Positions 1 through 11,165 are shown, counted from the first letter of the stretch. The stretch is 64,000 nt of DNA from Streptosporangium violaceochromogenes (GCF_014654615.1 NZ_BNBB01000013.1:62001-126000), one strand, 5' to 3'. Program-made: numbers and translations. The notes: generated from the letters alone by a model not told the origin.

Positions 1-3000
1 GGCGCCCGTGATCGCCCGGCCGATCGGGACCGGCCCCTCCTCGGGAACGGCGGCCACGTCGTACGCGCAGCAGCCCACGACGGTTTCCGTCGGGCCGTAC
101 TCGTTCACCACGTCCGCGCTCGGGGCGACCGCCCGCAACGCGCGGACGTGGCCCGCGTGCAGCTGGTCGCCGCCGGCGACCACCGTGCGCAGGCCCAGAC
201 GGCCGGCGTGGGGGGCGAGCCGCTCGGCCACGGCGGCCAGGTGGGCCGGGGTCAGTTTCACCAGGGTGTGGCGCCCGCTCGCGAGGGCGTCGCCGAGGGC
301 CGCCGGGTCTCCGGCGGGCAGGAGGTCCGCGGTGCCTCCGCCGGCGAGCGGGGAGAGCAGCGCGGTCACCGTGAGGTCGAAGGCCGGCGAGGAGGCCACC
401 GGCGCCAGGGTCCGCGCGGTGATCCCGTAGTGGTCCACCGACCAGCGCAGGTAGTTGACCAGCCCCCGGTGCGGCACCCCGACCGGTTTGGGCGCGCCCG
501 TGGACCCGGAGGTCGGCATGACGCAGGCCAGGGCGTCCGGGTGGAGCACGACCTCGCGCGGCCGGGAGCGCGAGCGCGCGCCGGCGTCGGCGTGGACGAC
601 GGTGAGCCCATCGACCCACTCCGGCACGGCGGCGGCGGGCGGCAGCACCAGGAACGACGCCCCGGAGGAGGAGAGAAGCAGGCGCGTCCGGTGCGGCGGG
701 AAGCCGGGGTCCAGCGGCAGGTAGGCGGCACCGGCCCGCAGGACCGCCAGCAGCGCCACGACGGTGTCGAGCCGGCGCGGCGCGAGCACCCCGACCACCG
801 TCTCCGGTCCGGCCCCGGCCGCCTGGAGGGCGGCGGCCAGCGTACCGGAGCGGCCCCACAGTCCCGCGTAGGTCAGCTGCCGGTTCTCCTCGGTCACCGC
901 GAGGTGGTCCGGCGTGCGGCGGACCACCTCGCGGACGAGGTCGGAGACGGTCGCGGGGTGATCGTGGCCGGAGCCGCCGCCGGTGGGGACGGCGGAGGCG
1001 GTGGGGACGGCAGGAGTGGCGGGAGCGGTGGAGGCGGGGGAGGCGAACAGCGGTGTCGCGGCGGGAGGTCGGTGCGGGCCGGTCGCGCAGGCCGCCAGGG
1101 CGCGCGAGTAGCAATCGGCGGCCAGGTCGACCTGCTCCTCGGCCAGCTCCGCCGGATCGAAGTCCAGCAGCAGGCGCAGCCGGCCGGTCCAGGCGTCCAG
1201 GTTGAAGTGCGCGGTGAGCGGCACGTAGGTCTGGTCGGGAGCCTGCAGGTCGGACACCTCCGGCCCGCCCGGTTCCCGGTAGAGGTGGAAGTGGGTGAAC
1301 ACGAACAGGGTGTCGAAGAGGTGACCGGCGCCGTGCTCGCGGTGCAGCCGGGCGAGCGGATAGCGGCGGAACGGCGAGAGGCGCACCTCGGCGGCGTGCG
1401 CCGCGCGGGCCAGCGCCGCCCAGCTGGGCAGGCCCTCCAGATCCGCCCGCAGCGGAACGATGTTGTTGAACACCCCGACGACGCGGTCTCCGTCCCGTCG
1501 TTCCGGCCGGCCGTGACACTCCAGCCCCGTGACGGTGTCCGCCCGCCCGGTCAGCGTCCGCACGACACGCAGGTGAACCCCGAGCAGGACGTGCTTCAGC
1601 CCGATCCCCAGCGACGCGGCCAGCCCGGCGAGCCCGGTGTGCACGTCGGCGCCGACCTCGACGACCCGCCGGCGCTGGCGGCCCGCGTCCGTACGCTCGC
1701 GGGGAAAACCGGGCCGGCGCGGCAGGACGCACCTGCCGGCCCCGGCCAGCTCGGCCGCCCAGAATCTCCGGTGCTCCTCGGAGGCCATCGCCTGGCGTTC
1801 CAGCGCCACGAAGTCCGCGTACCCGACGCGCGGCGTCCCGGGGACCTCCCCGCCGCCTCCGTGGCGATAGTGCCGCAGCAGTTCGGTGAGCACGATCGCC
1901 ACGCACCAGCCGTCGAGCCCGAAACTCGCGACCGTGAGCCGGAACCCCGCGCCGCCGTCGTGGGCGGTGAACCGCACCAGCGGCCCTCGGCCGACGTCGA
2001 AACGGTGCTTGCGCTCGGCGTGGAGCCAGTCGTGGAACACCGCCCGCCGCCGGTCGGCCGCCAGCCCGCGAAGGTCGACGATCCGCAGCGGCGCGGGGAC
2101 GCCGGCCCGCACGAGCTGCATCGGCTCGCCGTAGCCGGTCAGATCGAAGAAGGAACGCAGGTAGGCGTGGCGGCGCATGACGTCGGTGACGGCTCCGGCG
2201 AGCCGTTCCGCGTCGAGGGGTTCGTGCACGGCCACGCCGGTGACGTAGACCTCGTAGGACGGGTTGCCGTCACTGTGGAACAGCAGCGCCCGCTGGGCCA
2301 TCGAGATCGGATAGGCGTCCTCGATCCCGGCCCGCCCGGCGGCCTCGGGGCACAGCGCGAACGGCCGGAGCGCCTCCCGCGTGCCCGCCGCGCCCACCGT
2401 GCCCGGCCCGGGGGTGGGGGCGGGGTCGCGGCCGAGGTGACGCGCGAGGTCGCGGATGGTCCTGTGCCGGAGCAGGTCGGTGACGGTCACCTCCAGGCCC
2501 GCCTCCCGCGCCTCGGCGACCACGCGGACGGCGCCGATGGAGTCACCGCCCAGAGTGAAGAAGTCGTCGGTGACACCGGCGGCGGACAGGGCGAGCTGCC
2601 GCCGCCAGATCGCGGCCAGGCGGCGCTCCACGTCCCCGCGCGGGGAGCCGGCCCCGTCCGGGCGCTCGGCGGCGGGCGGCGCGGGCAGGGCGCCGGCGTC
2701 GAGCTTGCCGCCGCCGGTCAGCGGGAGCCGGTCGAGGAGCACGATCGCGCTGGGAACCATGAAAGCGGGCAGCAGGTCCCGGAGCCCGGCGCGCAGCGCC
2801 TCCGCCGACACCGGCCGGTCCGCCACGACGTAGCCGTGGAGGCGCCCGTCGCGGACCACGACCGCGGCGTCGACGACCTCGGGCCGGCGGCGCAGGGCCT
2901 CCGCCACCTCCCCCGGTTCGACCCGGTTACCCGCGATCTTGACCTGGTCGTCCCGGCGGCCCCGGTACTCCAGCACCCCGTCGGGACGGCGGCGGGCCAG

Positions 3001-6000
3001 GTCGCCGGTGCGGTAGAGCCGGCCCCCCGTCCCCTCCGGGTCCGGCACGAAGTTCGCGGCGGTCGGCCCCGGCCGGTTCAGGTACCCGCGAGCCAGGCCG
3101 GCGCCGCCGATGTGGAGCTCGCCCACCAGGCGGCCCGGCAGCTCACGCCGGCGCTCGTCGAGCACCGCGCAGGTCGTGTTCGCGATGGGACGGCCGATGG
3201 GGACCGTCCCCTCCTCCGTCACGGCGCACTCCCACGCGGTCACGTCCACGGACGCCTCCGTGGGCCCGTAGAGGTTGTGCAGGGCGGCGTCGAACAGGAC
3301 GGCGAACCGCCGGCACAGCTCGGCGGGAAGCACCTCGCCGCTGCACACCACGCGCCGCAGCGACGGCGGCGCGCCGCCGCGTGACCGCTCGGCGAGGAAC
3401 GGGGCCAGCATCGACGGCACGAAGTGCGCGGTGGACACCCTGTGGCGGGCGATGAGCGCCTGGAGGTAGGCGGGGTCACGGTGCCCGCCGGGCCGCGCGA
3501 CCACCAGGCGGCCACCGGCCGCCAGGGGCCAGAACAGCTCCCACAGCGACACGTCGAAGGTGACCGGCGTCTTGTGCAGGACCCCCTCCCCCGGTGTGAG
3601 CCGGTACTCCTCCTGCATCCACAGAATCCGGTTGACGATGCCGCGCTGCGGCACCACCACCCCCTTCGGGGTTCCCGTCGATCCGGAGGTGTACAGGAGG
3701 TAGGCCGCCTGTTCGGGGTGAACGCCGCGCGTGCGGCCGGATGGCGCGGGCCGCCCGTCACGGGCCGCCAGCAGGTCCTCCACGGCCAGGGCGGTCACGC
3801 CGAGCCGGCCCGCGCGGCCGAGCAGCGCGCGCTGCGTGAGCACGATCCGGGCCCCGCTGTCCGCGAGCACGGCGGCCAGGCGCCGGTCGGGGTCCTCGGG
3901 GGTGAGCGGAAGGACCGCGGCACCGGCGTTCAGCACCCCGAGGTACCCCAGCGGGAGGGTCGTGCCCCGCTCCAGCAGCAGGGCCACCGGATCCTCCGGA
4001 CCTGCGCCGCGCTCCACCAGCCGGGCGGCGATCCGGGTCGCTGCACGCTGCAGGGCGCCGTAGCTGAGCTGGCCGGTCTCCCCGTCCGCGCCGTCGGCGG
4101 CCACCGCGACCGCGTCGGGGCGATCACACGCGGCCCGCGCCACCAGGTGGTGCAGGCAGGCGCCGTCCGGACGCGGCCGGCGCGGCCCCGCCGCCGTCCG
4201 GCGGACACGGAGGCGTTCCTCCGGGGTCAGCAGGTCGATGTCGCCGGCCGGGCGGCCGGGGTCGGCGGCGCCCTCCTCCAGCAGCCGGGTGAGGTGCCCG
4301 GTCAGCGCGGCGACGTCCGCCTGGGTGAACAGGCCGGTGCGATACTCCCAGACGCCCGTCAGCTCGCCGCCGACCTCCGCCATGGACAGCGTGAGGTCGA
4401 GCTGCGACCAGCGCCGGGGGATCGGCACCGGCACCAGGGACAGGTCCGCGAACGCCAGGCGCCCGCGCACGCCGAGCGCGAGCGCGCGCAGCCCGTCGTC
4501 GGCGGGCCCGTACTCGCGGTGCATCACGAACAGGCTCTGGATCAGGGGCGGGCGGCCGGCGGGGCGGACGGGGGCCAGCTCGCCGACCAGCCGGTCGAAG
4601 GGGATCTCCCCGTGGCCGACGGCGTCGAGCACCCGGCGGCGGGTGTCGTGCACCAGGGCCCGGAACGGCTCGCCGCCGCCGAGCCGGGAGCGGATCGGCA
4701 GCGGGTTCACCAGGTAGCCGACCAGGCCGGCCCGGTCGGCCCGGTCCCGGCGGGCCAGCAGCGTGCCCAGCACGAGGTCGCGCTGGGCGCTGTGACGGTG
4801 CAGCAGGAGCCGGTAGCCGGCCAGCAGGACGGTGAAGAGCGTGCAGCGTTCGGTGCGGGCGAGATCCCGCAGGGCGCCGGTCAGGGCCTTGGGCAGGCGG
4901 AAGACGTGGGTGGCGCCGTCGAAGGCACGGCCCGCCGGCCCCGGCCGGTCGGCCGGGAGGTCGAGCACGGCCGGGGCGCCTCCGAGGTTGTCCCGCCAGA
5001 ACCGGATCATCCGGGTCTCCTCGGGGGTGCCCGCGAACCGCCTCTCGGCACGGACGAGGTCGGCGTGCCCGGCGCCCGGTTCCGGGAGACCGGCCGGGGC
5101 CCCGGTCGTCTCCTCGCCGTACAGCGCGGTCAGCTCACGCATCACGATCACCAGCGACCAGAAGTCGGCGAGAAGGTGGTGCACGACCAGGAGCAGGACG
5201 TGCCGTTCGGCGTCCTGCCGCAGCAGCACGGCACGCACCGGCGGCCCGGCCAGGAGGTCGAACGGCCGGTCGGCCAGGGCTGCGAGGTGGCCGGGCCATC
5301 CGGCGTTCCCGCCGTCCCCGCCCGCTCCGCCGTCCCCGCCCGCCCCGGCGCCCTCGCCCGTCTCCGCGTCGGTGACGACCAGGCGGGGTCCCGTGGGATC
5401 GGCCCGGCAGAGGGGTTCACCGTCCTGGAGGGTGAACCGCGTCCGCAGCGCGGGGTGCCGGTGGACGAGGCGGTCGAAGGCGCGGGCGAGCGCGCCGACG
5501 TCCAGCCGTCCTTCGATCCGCATGGCGCGGGCGAGATGGTAGGCGGCGGACTCCGGTGCCAGGTGCTGTTCGAACCACAGGGCGCGCTGGCCGCCGGTGA
5601 GCGGGAGCCACGCGGGCTCGGCGGCCAGCGGCGCGGCGGTCACCGGCTCAGTGGTCACCGGCTCGGCGGCCGGTCGCGCCGGGCCGGTGTGCCCGGTGAC
5701 GCCCCGCGCGGCCGAGAGGATCCGGCGCGCCACCTCGCGGACGCCCGCGTCCCCTAAAAGGACGGCGGGCCCCAAGGCGACGCCGTAGCGCGCCTCGATG
5801 CGGTGGCTCAGCTCCATCAGGGTCAGGGAGTCGGCGCCCAGCGCGCTGAGCGGTTCGTCGAGCGCGGGGGGCCGCTCGTCTCCGGGGCCCACCCGGGCGG
5901 CCACGGCGTCGTACAGCGCGCCCGCCAGGACGGACACGCGGCGCGGCGGCTCCAGCTCCGCCAGGGCCGCCGATGACGGCAGCGCGACGGGGACGGAAGG

Positions 6001-7785
6001 CTCCGTCCCGCCGCCGGGCGTCACCACCCCGAGGACCGGCAGCCGCCCGTCCTCGTAGGATCGGCGGCAGCTTCGCCTGCGCACCTTCCCGCTCGTCGTC
6101 TTGGGGACCCCTCCGCGCCGCACGAAGACGATCTCGTCCACCCGGAGCCCGTGGCGGCGGGAGATCTCCCGGCCCACCGCCCCGGCCACGGCGGTGAGGT
6201 CAGGCGCCGGACCGCGCAGTTCGTAGCAGAGCACCAGCCGTTCCCGGTCGCCGTCGTCCACGGCGAAGGCGGCCCCGCAGCTCGGCCGGAGCGCCGGGTG
6301 GGCCTGTTCGGCGGTCCACTCCAGGTCGTGCGGGTAGTGGTTCTGCCCGCGTACCACGAGCAGGTCCTTGCGCCGGCCGGTGAGGTAGAGGCGGCCGTCC
6401 AGCAGAAACCCGAGGTCTCCGGTCCGCAGGTAGGGGCCCTGAGAGGGCCTCTGCGGACCGGAATCCTGAGGATGGGCGCCCTGAGCGTGGGCGCCCTGGG
6501 AAGAGGAGCACCGAGGAGGGGAGCTCTGCCCGGCGAGCCGCGCGCGCATCACCGCGGCCGACCCGTCCGGGTCGCGCCAGTAGCCGCCCGACACCCCCGG
6601 GCCCGCGACCCACACCTCCCCCACGTGACCGTCGGCCACCGGCCGCGCGGTCTCCGGGTCGACGACGCGCACCGTGGTGTCCGGCGCGACCTGCCCGCAG
6701 CCCACCAGTTCCACCCCCGGCGCGGACTCCGCCGCCGGCCGCGCCCGCCCCCGCCGCAGCTCCGACCGGTCGACGGAGAGCACGGCCGGTGGCTCGCGCT
6801 TCGGCGTGGCGGCCACCAGGAGAGTGGCCTCGGCCAGGCCGTAGCAGGGGAAATGCGAGGTGGAGGCGAAACCGTTGCGCGCGAAGGCCCGGGTGAAGCG
6901 CCGCATGGTGGCCGCCCGCACCGGCTCGGCGCCGTTGTAGGCCACGAGCCACGAGGAGAGGTCGAGGCCGGCGCGGTCGGCGGGACCGATCCGGTCCACG
7001 CACAACTCGTAGCCGAAGTTCGGGCCGCCGCTGGTGTGCGCACGGTAGCGGTCGATCGCGCGCAGCCAGCGGATCGGGTCCCGCAGGAAGGCGATCGGCG
7101 GCATGAGCACCGACAGGGACCCCAGGAACAGCGGCTGCAGCACGTTGGCCACCAGGCCCATGTCGTGGAAGAGCGGAAGCCACCCCACGAACGTGGAGTC
7201 GCGGTCGTGCCCGCAGGTCCGTCTGATGGCCTCCTCGTTGGCCAGGAGGTTGGCGTGGCTGACCACGACGCCGCGCGGGGTGCGGGTGGAGCCCGAGGTG
7301 TACTGCAGCAGGGCCGGGGCGCCGGGGGTGAGCGGGGGCGCGCTCCACCGCCCGGCCGCCTCGTCGGGAACCTCGGTGACGTCGAGCGGCGCCGTCCGGC
7401 CCGTCCTCGGCCCGTCGGCGGCGGCCAGGGTCAGGGCGGGGCGGGCGTCCTCGGCGACGGCCGTCAGCCGTTCCACGCCGGCCGCGCGGTCGGGGGCGTC
7501 GCACGGCACCGCGACGGCCCCCGCGTACAGGCAGCCCAGGATCGCCTGGACGTAGGCGGCCCCCGACGGGTAGGCGATCAGGACACGCTCCCCCGTCAGC
7601 CCGCGCTCCGCCAGGACGGCGGCGACCGCGCGGGCCCGCAGGTCGGCGCGGGCGAAGTCGAACCGCTCGGACTCGGTCTCCCCGTCCGGAAGGAACACGT
7701 AGACGGGCCGGTCCGGCGTGGCCTCGGCGTGGTGCCGGGCCACGTCCACGATGGTGCCCGCGGGGCCTACTCGGGTCGGTGACAC
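1..7785 (-). CDS. FAAL-ACP-C-A(Ser)-PCP-C-A(Asn) NRPS, 3' end outside window
   Basis: This is the lipo-initiating megasynthase of the NRPS-PKS operon; at least 2,595 residues are present and the frame is open to the left edge. The GTG start overlaps the previous stop by 19 bases. Approximate domain order: fatty acyl-AMP ligase 1-585 (core YTSGST near 162), ACP 605-690 (GADSL), C1 710-1190 (HHLLADFWS near 870), A1 1205-1700, PCP1 1725-1795 (LGGDS), C2 1820-2235, A2 from 2270 (NEYGPTE near the edge). Read against PheA positions (K517 assumed), A1 gives DVWHVSLVDK, a serine code, and A2 gives DLTKVGEVGK, an asparagine-type code. C2 has ASFGLDG where HHxxxDG is expected. Inference: a fatty acid is activated by FAAL, moved to ACP and condensed with Ser. 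One TTA codon lies at 5755-5757. A Gly/Ala-rich insert lies in C1 near 5290-5365. Confidence 0.93.
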   Translation of the reverse strand, partial: MSPTRVGPAGTIVDVARHHAEATPDRPVYVFLPDGETESERFDFARADLRARAVAAVLAERGLTGERVLIAYPSGAAYVQAILGCLYAGAVAVPCDAPDRAAGVERLTAVAEDARPALTLAAADGPRTGRTAPLDVTEVPDEAAGRWSAPPLTPGAPALLQYTSGSTRTPRGVVVSHANLLANEEAIRRTCGHDRDSTFVGWLPLFHDMGLVANVLQPLFLGSLSVLMPPIAFLRDPIRWLRAIDRYRAHTSGGPNFGYELCVDRIGPADRAGLDLSSWLVAYNGAEPVRAATMRRFTRAFARNGFASTSHFPCYGLAEATLLVAATPKREPPAVLSVDRSELRRGRARPAAESAPGVELVGCGQVAPDTTVRVVDPETARPVADGHVGEVWVAGPGVSGGYWRDPDGSAAVMRARLAGQSSPPRCSSSQGAHAQGAHPQDSGPQRPSQGPYLRTGDLGFLLDGRLYLTGRRKDLLVVRGQNHYPHDLEWTAEQAHPALRPSCGAAFAVDDGDRERLVLCYELRGPAPDLTAVAGAVGREISRRHGLRVDEIVFVRRGGVPKTTSGKVRRRSCRRSYEDGRLPVLGVVTPGGGTEPSVPVALPSSAALAELEPPRRVSVLAGALYDAVAARVGPGDERPPALDEPLSALGADSLTLMELSHRIEARYGVALGPAVLLGDAGVREVARRILSAARGVTGHTGPARPAAEPVTTEPVTAAPLAAEPAWLPLTGGQRALWFEQHLAPESAAYHLARAMRIEGRLDVGALARAFDRLVHRHPALRTRFTLQDGEPLCRADPTGPRLVVTDAETGEGAGAGGDGGAGGDGGNAGWPGHLAALADRPFDLLAGPPVRAVLLRQDAERHVLLLVVHHLLADFWSLVIVMRELTALYGEETTGAPAGLPEPGAGHADLVRAERRFAGTPEETRMIRFWRDNLGGAPAVLDLPADRPGPAGRAFDGATHVFRLPKALTGALRDLARTERCTLFTVLLAGYRLLLHRHSAQRDLVLGTLLARRDRADRAGLVGYLVNPLPIRSRLGGGEPFRALVHDTRRRVLDAVGHGEIPFDRLVGELAPVRPAGRPPLIQSLFVMHREYGPADDGLRALALGVRGRLAFADLSLVPVPIPRRWSQLDLTLSMAEVGGELTGVWEYRTGLFTQADVAALTGHLTRLLEEGAADPGRPAGDIDLLTPEERLRVRRTAAGPRRPRPDGACLHHLVARAACDRPDAVAVAADGADGETGQLSYGALQRAATRIAARLVERGAGPEDPVALLLERGTTLPLGYLGVLNAGAAVLPLTPEDPDRRLAAVLADSGARIVLTQRALLGRAGRLGVTALAVEDLLAARDGRPAPSGRTRGVHPEQAAYLLYTSGSTGTPKGVVVPQRGIVNRILWMQEEYRLTPGEGVLHKTPVTFDVSLWELFWPLAAGGRLVVARPGGHRDPAYLQALIARHRVSTAHFVPSMLAPFLAERSRGGAPPSLRRVVCSGEVLPAELCRRFAVLFDAALHNLYGPTEASVDVTAWECAVTEEGTVPIGRPIANTTCAVLDERRRELPGRLVGELHIGGAGLARGYLNRPGPTAANFVPDPEGTGGRLYRTGDLARRRPDGVLEYRGRRDDQVKIAGNRVEPGEVAEALRRRPEVVDAAVVVRDGRLHGYVVADRPVSAEALRAGLRDLLPAFMVPSAIVLLDRLPLTGGGKLDAGALPAPPAAERPDGAGSPRGDVERRLAAIWRRQLALSAAGVTDDFFTLGGDSIGAVRVVAEAREAGLEVTVTDLLRHRTIRDLARHLGRDPAPTPGPGTVGAAGTREALRPFALCPEAAGRAGIEDAYPISMAQRALLFHSDGNPSYEVYVTGVAVHEPLDAERLAGAVTDVMRRHAYLRSFFDLTGYGEPMQLVRAGVPAPLRIVDLRGLAADRRRAVFHDWLHAERKHRFDVGRGPLVRFTAHDGGAGFRLTVASFGLDGWCVAIVLTELLRHYRHGGGGEVPGTPRVGYADFVALERQAMASEEHRRFWAAELAGAGRCVLPRRPGFPRERTDAGRQRRRVVEVGADVHTGLAGLAASLGIGLKHVLLGVHLRVVRTLTGRADTVTGLECHGRPERRDGDRVVGVFNNIVPLRADLEGLPSWAALARAAHAAEVRLSPFRRYPLARLHREHGAGHLFDTLFVFTHFHLYREPGGPEVSDLQAPDQTYVPLTAHFNLDAWTGRLRLLLDFDPAELAEEQVDLAADCYSRALAACATGPHRPPAATPLFASPASTAPATPAVPTASAVPTGGGSGHDHPATVSDLVREVVRRTPDHLAVTEENRQLTYAGLWGRSGTLAAALQAAGAGPETVVGVLAPRRLDTVVALLAVLRAGAAYLPLDPGFPPHRTRLLLSSSGASFLVLPPAAAVPEWVDGLTVVHADAGARSRSRPREVVLHPDALACVMPTSGSTGAPKPVGVPHRGLVNYLRWSVDHYGITARTLAPVASSPAFDLTVTALLSPLAGGGTADLLPAGDPAALGDALASGRHTLVKLTPAHLAAVAERLAPHAGRLGLRTVVAGGDQLHAGHVRALRAVAPSADVVNEYGPTETVVGCCAYDVAAVPEEGPVPIGRAITGA

Positions 7786-10700
7786 TCGTCCTCCTCCTCC
7801 GCGCTCTCCGCCTGCGCCACGCTCTCCGCCTCGCGCAGCGCCTCGCGGACGGCGTCCTCCTCGGCGCGGGCCCGGAAGGCGTCCACGGTGGCGGCGAGGG
7901 TGGCGACGTCGAGGGCCTGGTAGACCCTGCGCACGGGCAGGTCGACGTCGAACGCCTCCACCACGCGCGCGTGGAACCGGATGAGCAGCAGCGAGTCACC
8001 CCCCAGGTCGAAGAAGTTGTCGTGGGCGCCGACGTCCTCGGCGGAGCCGAGCCCGAGGGTGCCGGCCAGGATCCGGGCGATCCGCCGCTCCGTGGGCGTG
8101 CGGGGCCCTCTGCTCGCCGGACGGTGGCCCGAAAGCGGCTCCGGCAGCGCGTCCTTGTCGGGCTTGCCGTTGCGCGTCAGGGGAATCCGGTCGAGGAACA
8201 CCAGGGCGGCCGGGACCATGTGACGGGGAAGCCGCTCGGCGAGGAAGGCGCGCATCCGGGCGCGGGCGTCCGTGGCGGCCGGGTGGTGGTCCCGCACGCC
8301 GTCGGCGCGGACGAGGTAGGCGGCCAGGTACGGCCGGTCGTGGTCGTGGCGCGGGACGACGACGCAGTCCCGCACGGCCGGGTGGGTCAGCGCGACCGCC
8401 TCCACCTCGCCGGGTTCGATGCGGTACCCCCGTATCTTGACCTGTTCGTCCAGCCGTCCCAGGTAATCGAGGTCGCCGCCGGGCAGTGGCCGCGCCAGGT
8501 CACCGGACCGGTAGCGGCGGGCCCCGGGGTGGCTCGCGTCGGGCCGGAACCGGTCGGCGGTCAGCCCCGGCCGGTGGAGGTAGCCGCGGGCGACCCCGAC
8601 CCCGCCGACGAACACCTCGCCCTGGCCGCCGGCGGGGACGGGGGCGCCGTCGCGGCCGGCGACCGTCACCCGCTGCCCGGGAAGGGCCCCGCCGATCGGG
8701 CTGCGGGCGCCGCCGGCGACGTCGCGGGCCCGCAGCGGCCGTACGGTGGCGTGCACGGTGGTCTCGGTGATCCCGTACATGTTCACCAGGTCCGGGCCGT
8801 CGTCCCCCACGGCTGCGAACCAGGGCGCGAGCGCGGCGACCTCGCAGGACTCGCCCCCCAGCACCACCAGCGCGAGCGGCGGACGCCGGGGGCCCGCGGC
8901 GAGGGCGGCGGCCAGCAGGGGACGGCAGGCGCTCGGGGTCTGGCCGAGGACGGTGACCCGCTCGGCGCGCAGCGCCTCCCAGAGCGCGTCCGGGTCGCGC
9001 AGCACCTCCACGGGGACGATCACCAGCCGGCCGCCCGAGGTGAGCGCCCCCCACATCTCCCAGACGGAGAAGTCGAAGGCGGCGGAGTGGGCCAGCGCCC
9101 ACACCTGCGGTCCCTGGGTGGCGGGCAGGACGCGCCGGCAGGCCGCCAGGACGCCGGTGACGTTGCCGTGGCTGACCGCGACCCCCTTGGGGCTGCCCGT
9201 CGACCCCGACGTGGAGATGACGTAGGCGAGATTGGCCGGGGCGGGCGCGGCACCGCCGGCGCGCGCCGTCCCGCCGAGCCGGTCCAGGTCGATCCGCTCG
9301 ACCGGCGGGGCGGCCGTCCCGCCGCGCGTCACGACGAGACGCAGACCCGCGGACTCGGCCGTCACGCGCATCCGCTCCGGCGGGTCCGCCGGGTCCAGGG
9401 GCAGGTAGGCCCCGCCCGCGCGGAGGATGCCCAGCGCGCCCACCACGAGATCGACGCCGGGGCCGACGCAGAGGCCGACCACCGTGTCGGGACCCACCCC
9501 GCGGCGGCGCAGCGCGGCGGCCAGCCGGTCCGCCCGTTCCTGGAGGGCACGGTAGGTGAGGTGGTGACCGGCGTGGGTCACCGCCACCGTGTCCGGCACG
9601 GCGGCGGCGACCTCCGCGACGAGCCGGGGGAGGGTGCTCTCCTCGACGGCCGCCGCGGGGCCGGCCTCGCAGCCTGCGGGAAGACGCCGCTGGACCTCCG
9701 ACGTCGTCGCCCCCGGACTCGCCGATCCCTCCAGGAGGACCTCCCGCATCCGGCGCAGGATCTCCCCGGCGAGGCCGGGAACCAGGCGGCGGGGGTCGAA
9801 CTCCAGCTCCAGGTCGATCTCACCGGACCGTTCGGTGGCGGTGAGGGTGAGCGGGAACTTCGGCGCGACGGTGACCGCGGGCTCGACGGACGTCACGACG
9901 CCGGCCAGCCGCGTCCTGGCGGCGGGGAGGTTCTGGAAGGCGAAGGCGGTCTGGAACAGCGGGTTCTCGGCCAGGCCGCGCTCCGGGCGCACCCTCTCCA
10001 CGAGCCGCTCGAAGGGCAGGTCCTGACCGGCGAGCCCGTCCTGCACCACGCGGTGGGTCCGCCGCACCAGCCCGCTCATGGTGCACGGTTCGGAGAGGTC
10101 CAGCCGGAGCGGGAGCGTGTTGACGAAACAGCCGATCAGCCCGTCCGTCTCGGGCCGGGTACGGCCGGCGACCGGGCAGCCGACCACCAGGTCGCGCTGG
10201 CCCGACAGGCTCGACAGCACCAGCCCGTAGCAGGCCAGCAGCACGGAGAACAGCGTCACCTGTTCGCGGCCGGCCCACTTCCGCGCCGCGGCGACCAGGG
10301 GGGCGCGCAGGGTCGCGCGCACCACCTCGGCGGGCACCCGGGGGGCTTCGGGGCCGGCCTCCAGCAGGAGGTCCAGGGTGGGGGGCGCGTCCACCAGGCG
10401 CCGCCACCGGGCGAACCCGCTTCCGTCCTCCGCGGCGCGCTGCCAGGCGGCGAAGTCCCCGTACCGGATCGGAAGGTCCGGCAGGGGGCAGGGCAGGCCG
10501 CCCGTGTGTGTCCCGTACAGTGCGCTCAGCTCGGTGAGGAGGACGCCGAGCGACCAGCCGTCGCTGGCGATGTGGTGCCGCGTCAGCAGAAGCGTGTGCT
10601 CTCCCCCGCCCTCCCGCAGCAGCCACGCGCGCAGCATCCGGCCGGAGGCGAGGTCGAAGGGGCGCCGGGCCTCGGCGGTCGCGATCTCGCACCGCGCCGT

Positions 10701-11161
10701 CCTCCGGGCCGCCGGGGGAAGACCGGTGAGGTCGACCAGGGGCGTCTCGGGCGCGGAGAAGGGAAGGACGGCAAGCTCCGGGCGGCCCCGGCGGGTCACG
10801 TAACGGGTTCGCAGCACGTCGTGGCGGCGGACCACCTGGCCGATCGCCTGCCGCAGCGCCTCCGGGGCGAGCGGGCCGCCCAGCCGGATCTCCAGGGGGA
10901 TGTTGTAGGCGGTGTCGCCGGGGTGGAACTGGTGCAGGAGCCAGAAGCGTTCCTGGGCGTAGGACAGCGGCGGCGTGCCCTCGTGCCGGGGGATGACGTC
11001 CGGCCGCCGCAGGTGCGCCAGGATCTCGGCCTTGTGCTCCCTGAGCACGGCGAGCAGCTCGTCGGTGAGGACGCCCTCCGGCGCGCTGCACCGCACCTGC
11101 TCCCCTGCGGCGGTCACCAGGACCTGACGGTCGCGAAGGTCGGCGAGGAACGCGGCGACGT

Positions 11162-11165
<4 letters not shown>
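7767..11165 (-). CDS. NRPS module, docking-C-A-PCP (Thr-like code)
   Basis: This 1,132-residue single NRPS module has an N-terminal TubC-like docking domain (about 1-52), C (66-500, intact HHIASDGWS of LCL type), A (515-1020) and PCP (1040-1110, DLGGDSLL). The A-domain code reads DFWGVGMVHK (K517 assumed). It matches the threonine code DFWNIGMVHK/DFWNVGMVHK except for Gly at the 278 position, so Thr or a close analogue is the best guess. The GTG start overlaps the stop of the PKS gene as GTGA, and the 3' end overlaps the FAAL gene, so the three are translationally coupled. The docking domain implies a specific upstream partner, plausibly the PKS. Substrate is inferred; domain order is read directly. 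Confidence 0.94.

Noticed and set aside
148..5757. Long plus-strand open frames of 1,078 and 777 codons over the FAAL-NRPS gene
   Set aside because: They are antisense shadows in GC-rich DNA; their translations are Arg/Gly/Pro-rich without domains, while the minus strand reads FAAL, ACP, C, A and PCP without interruption.
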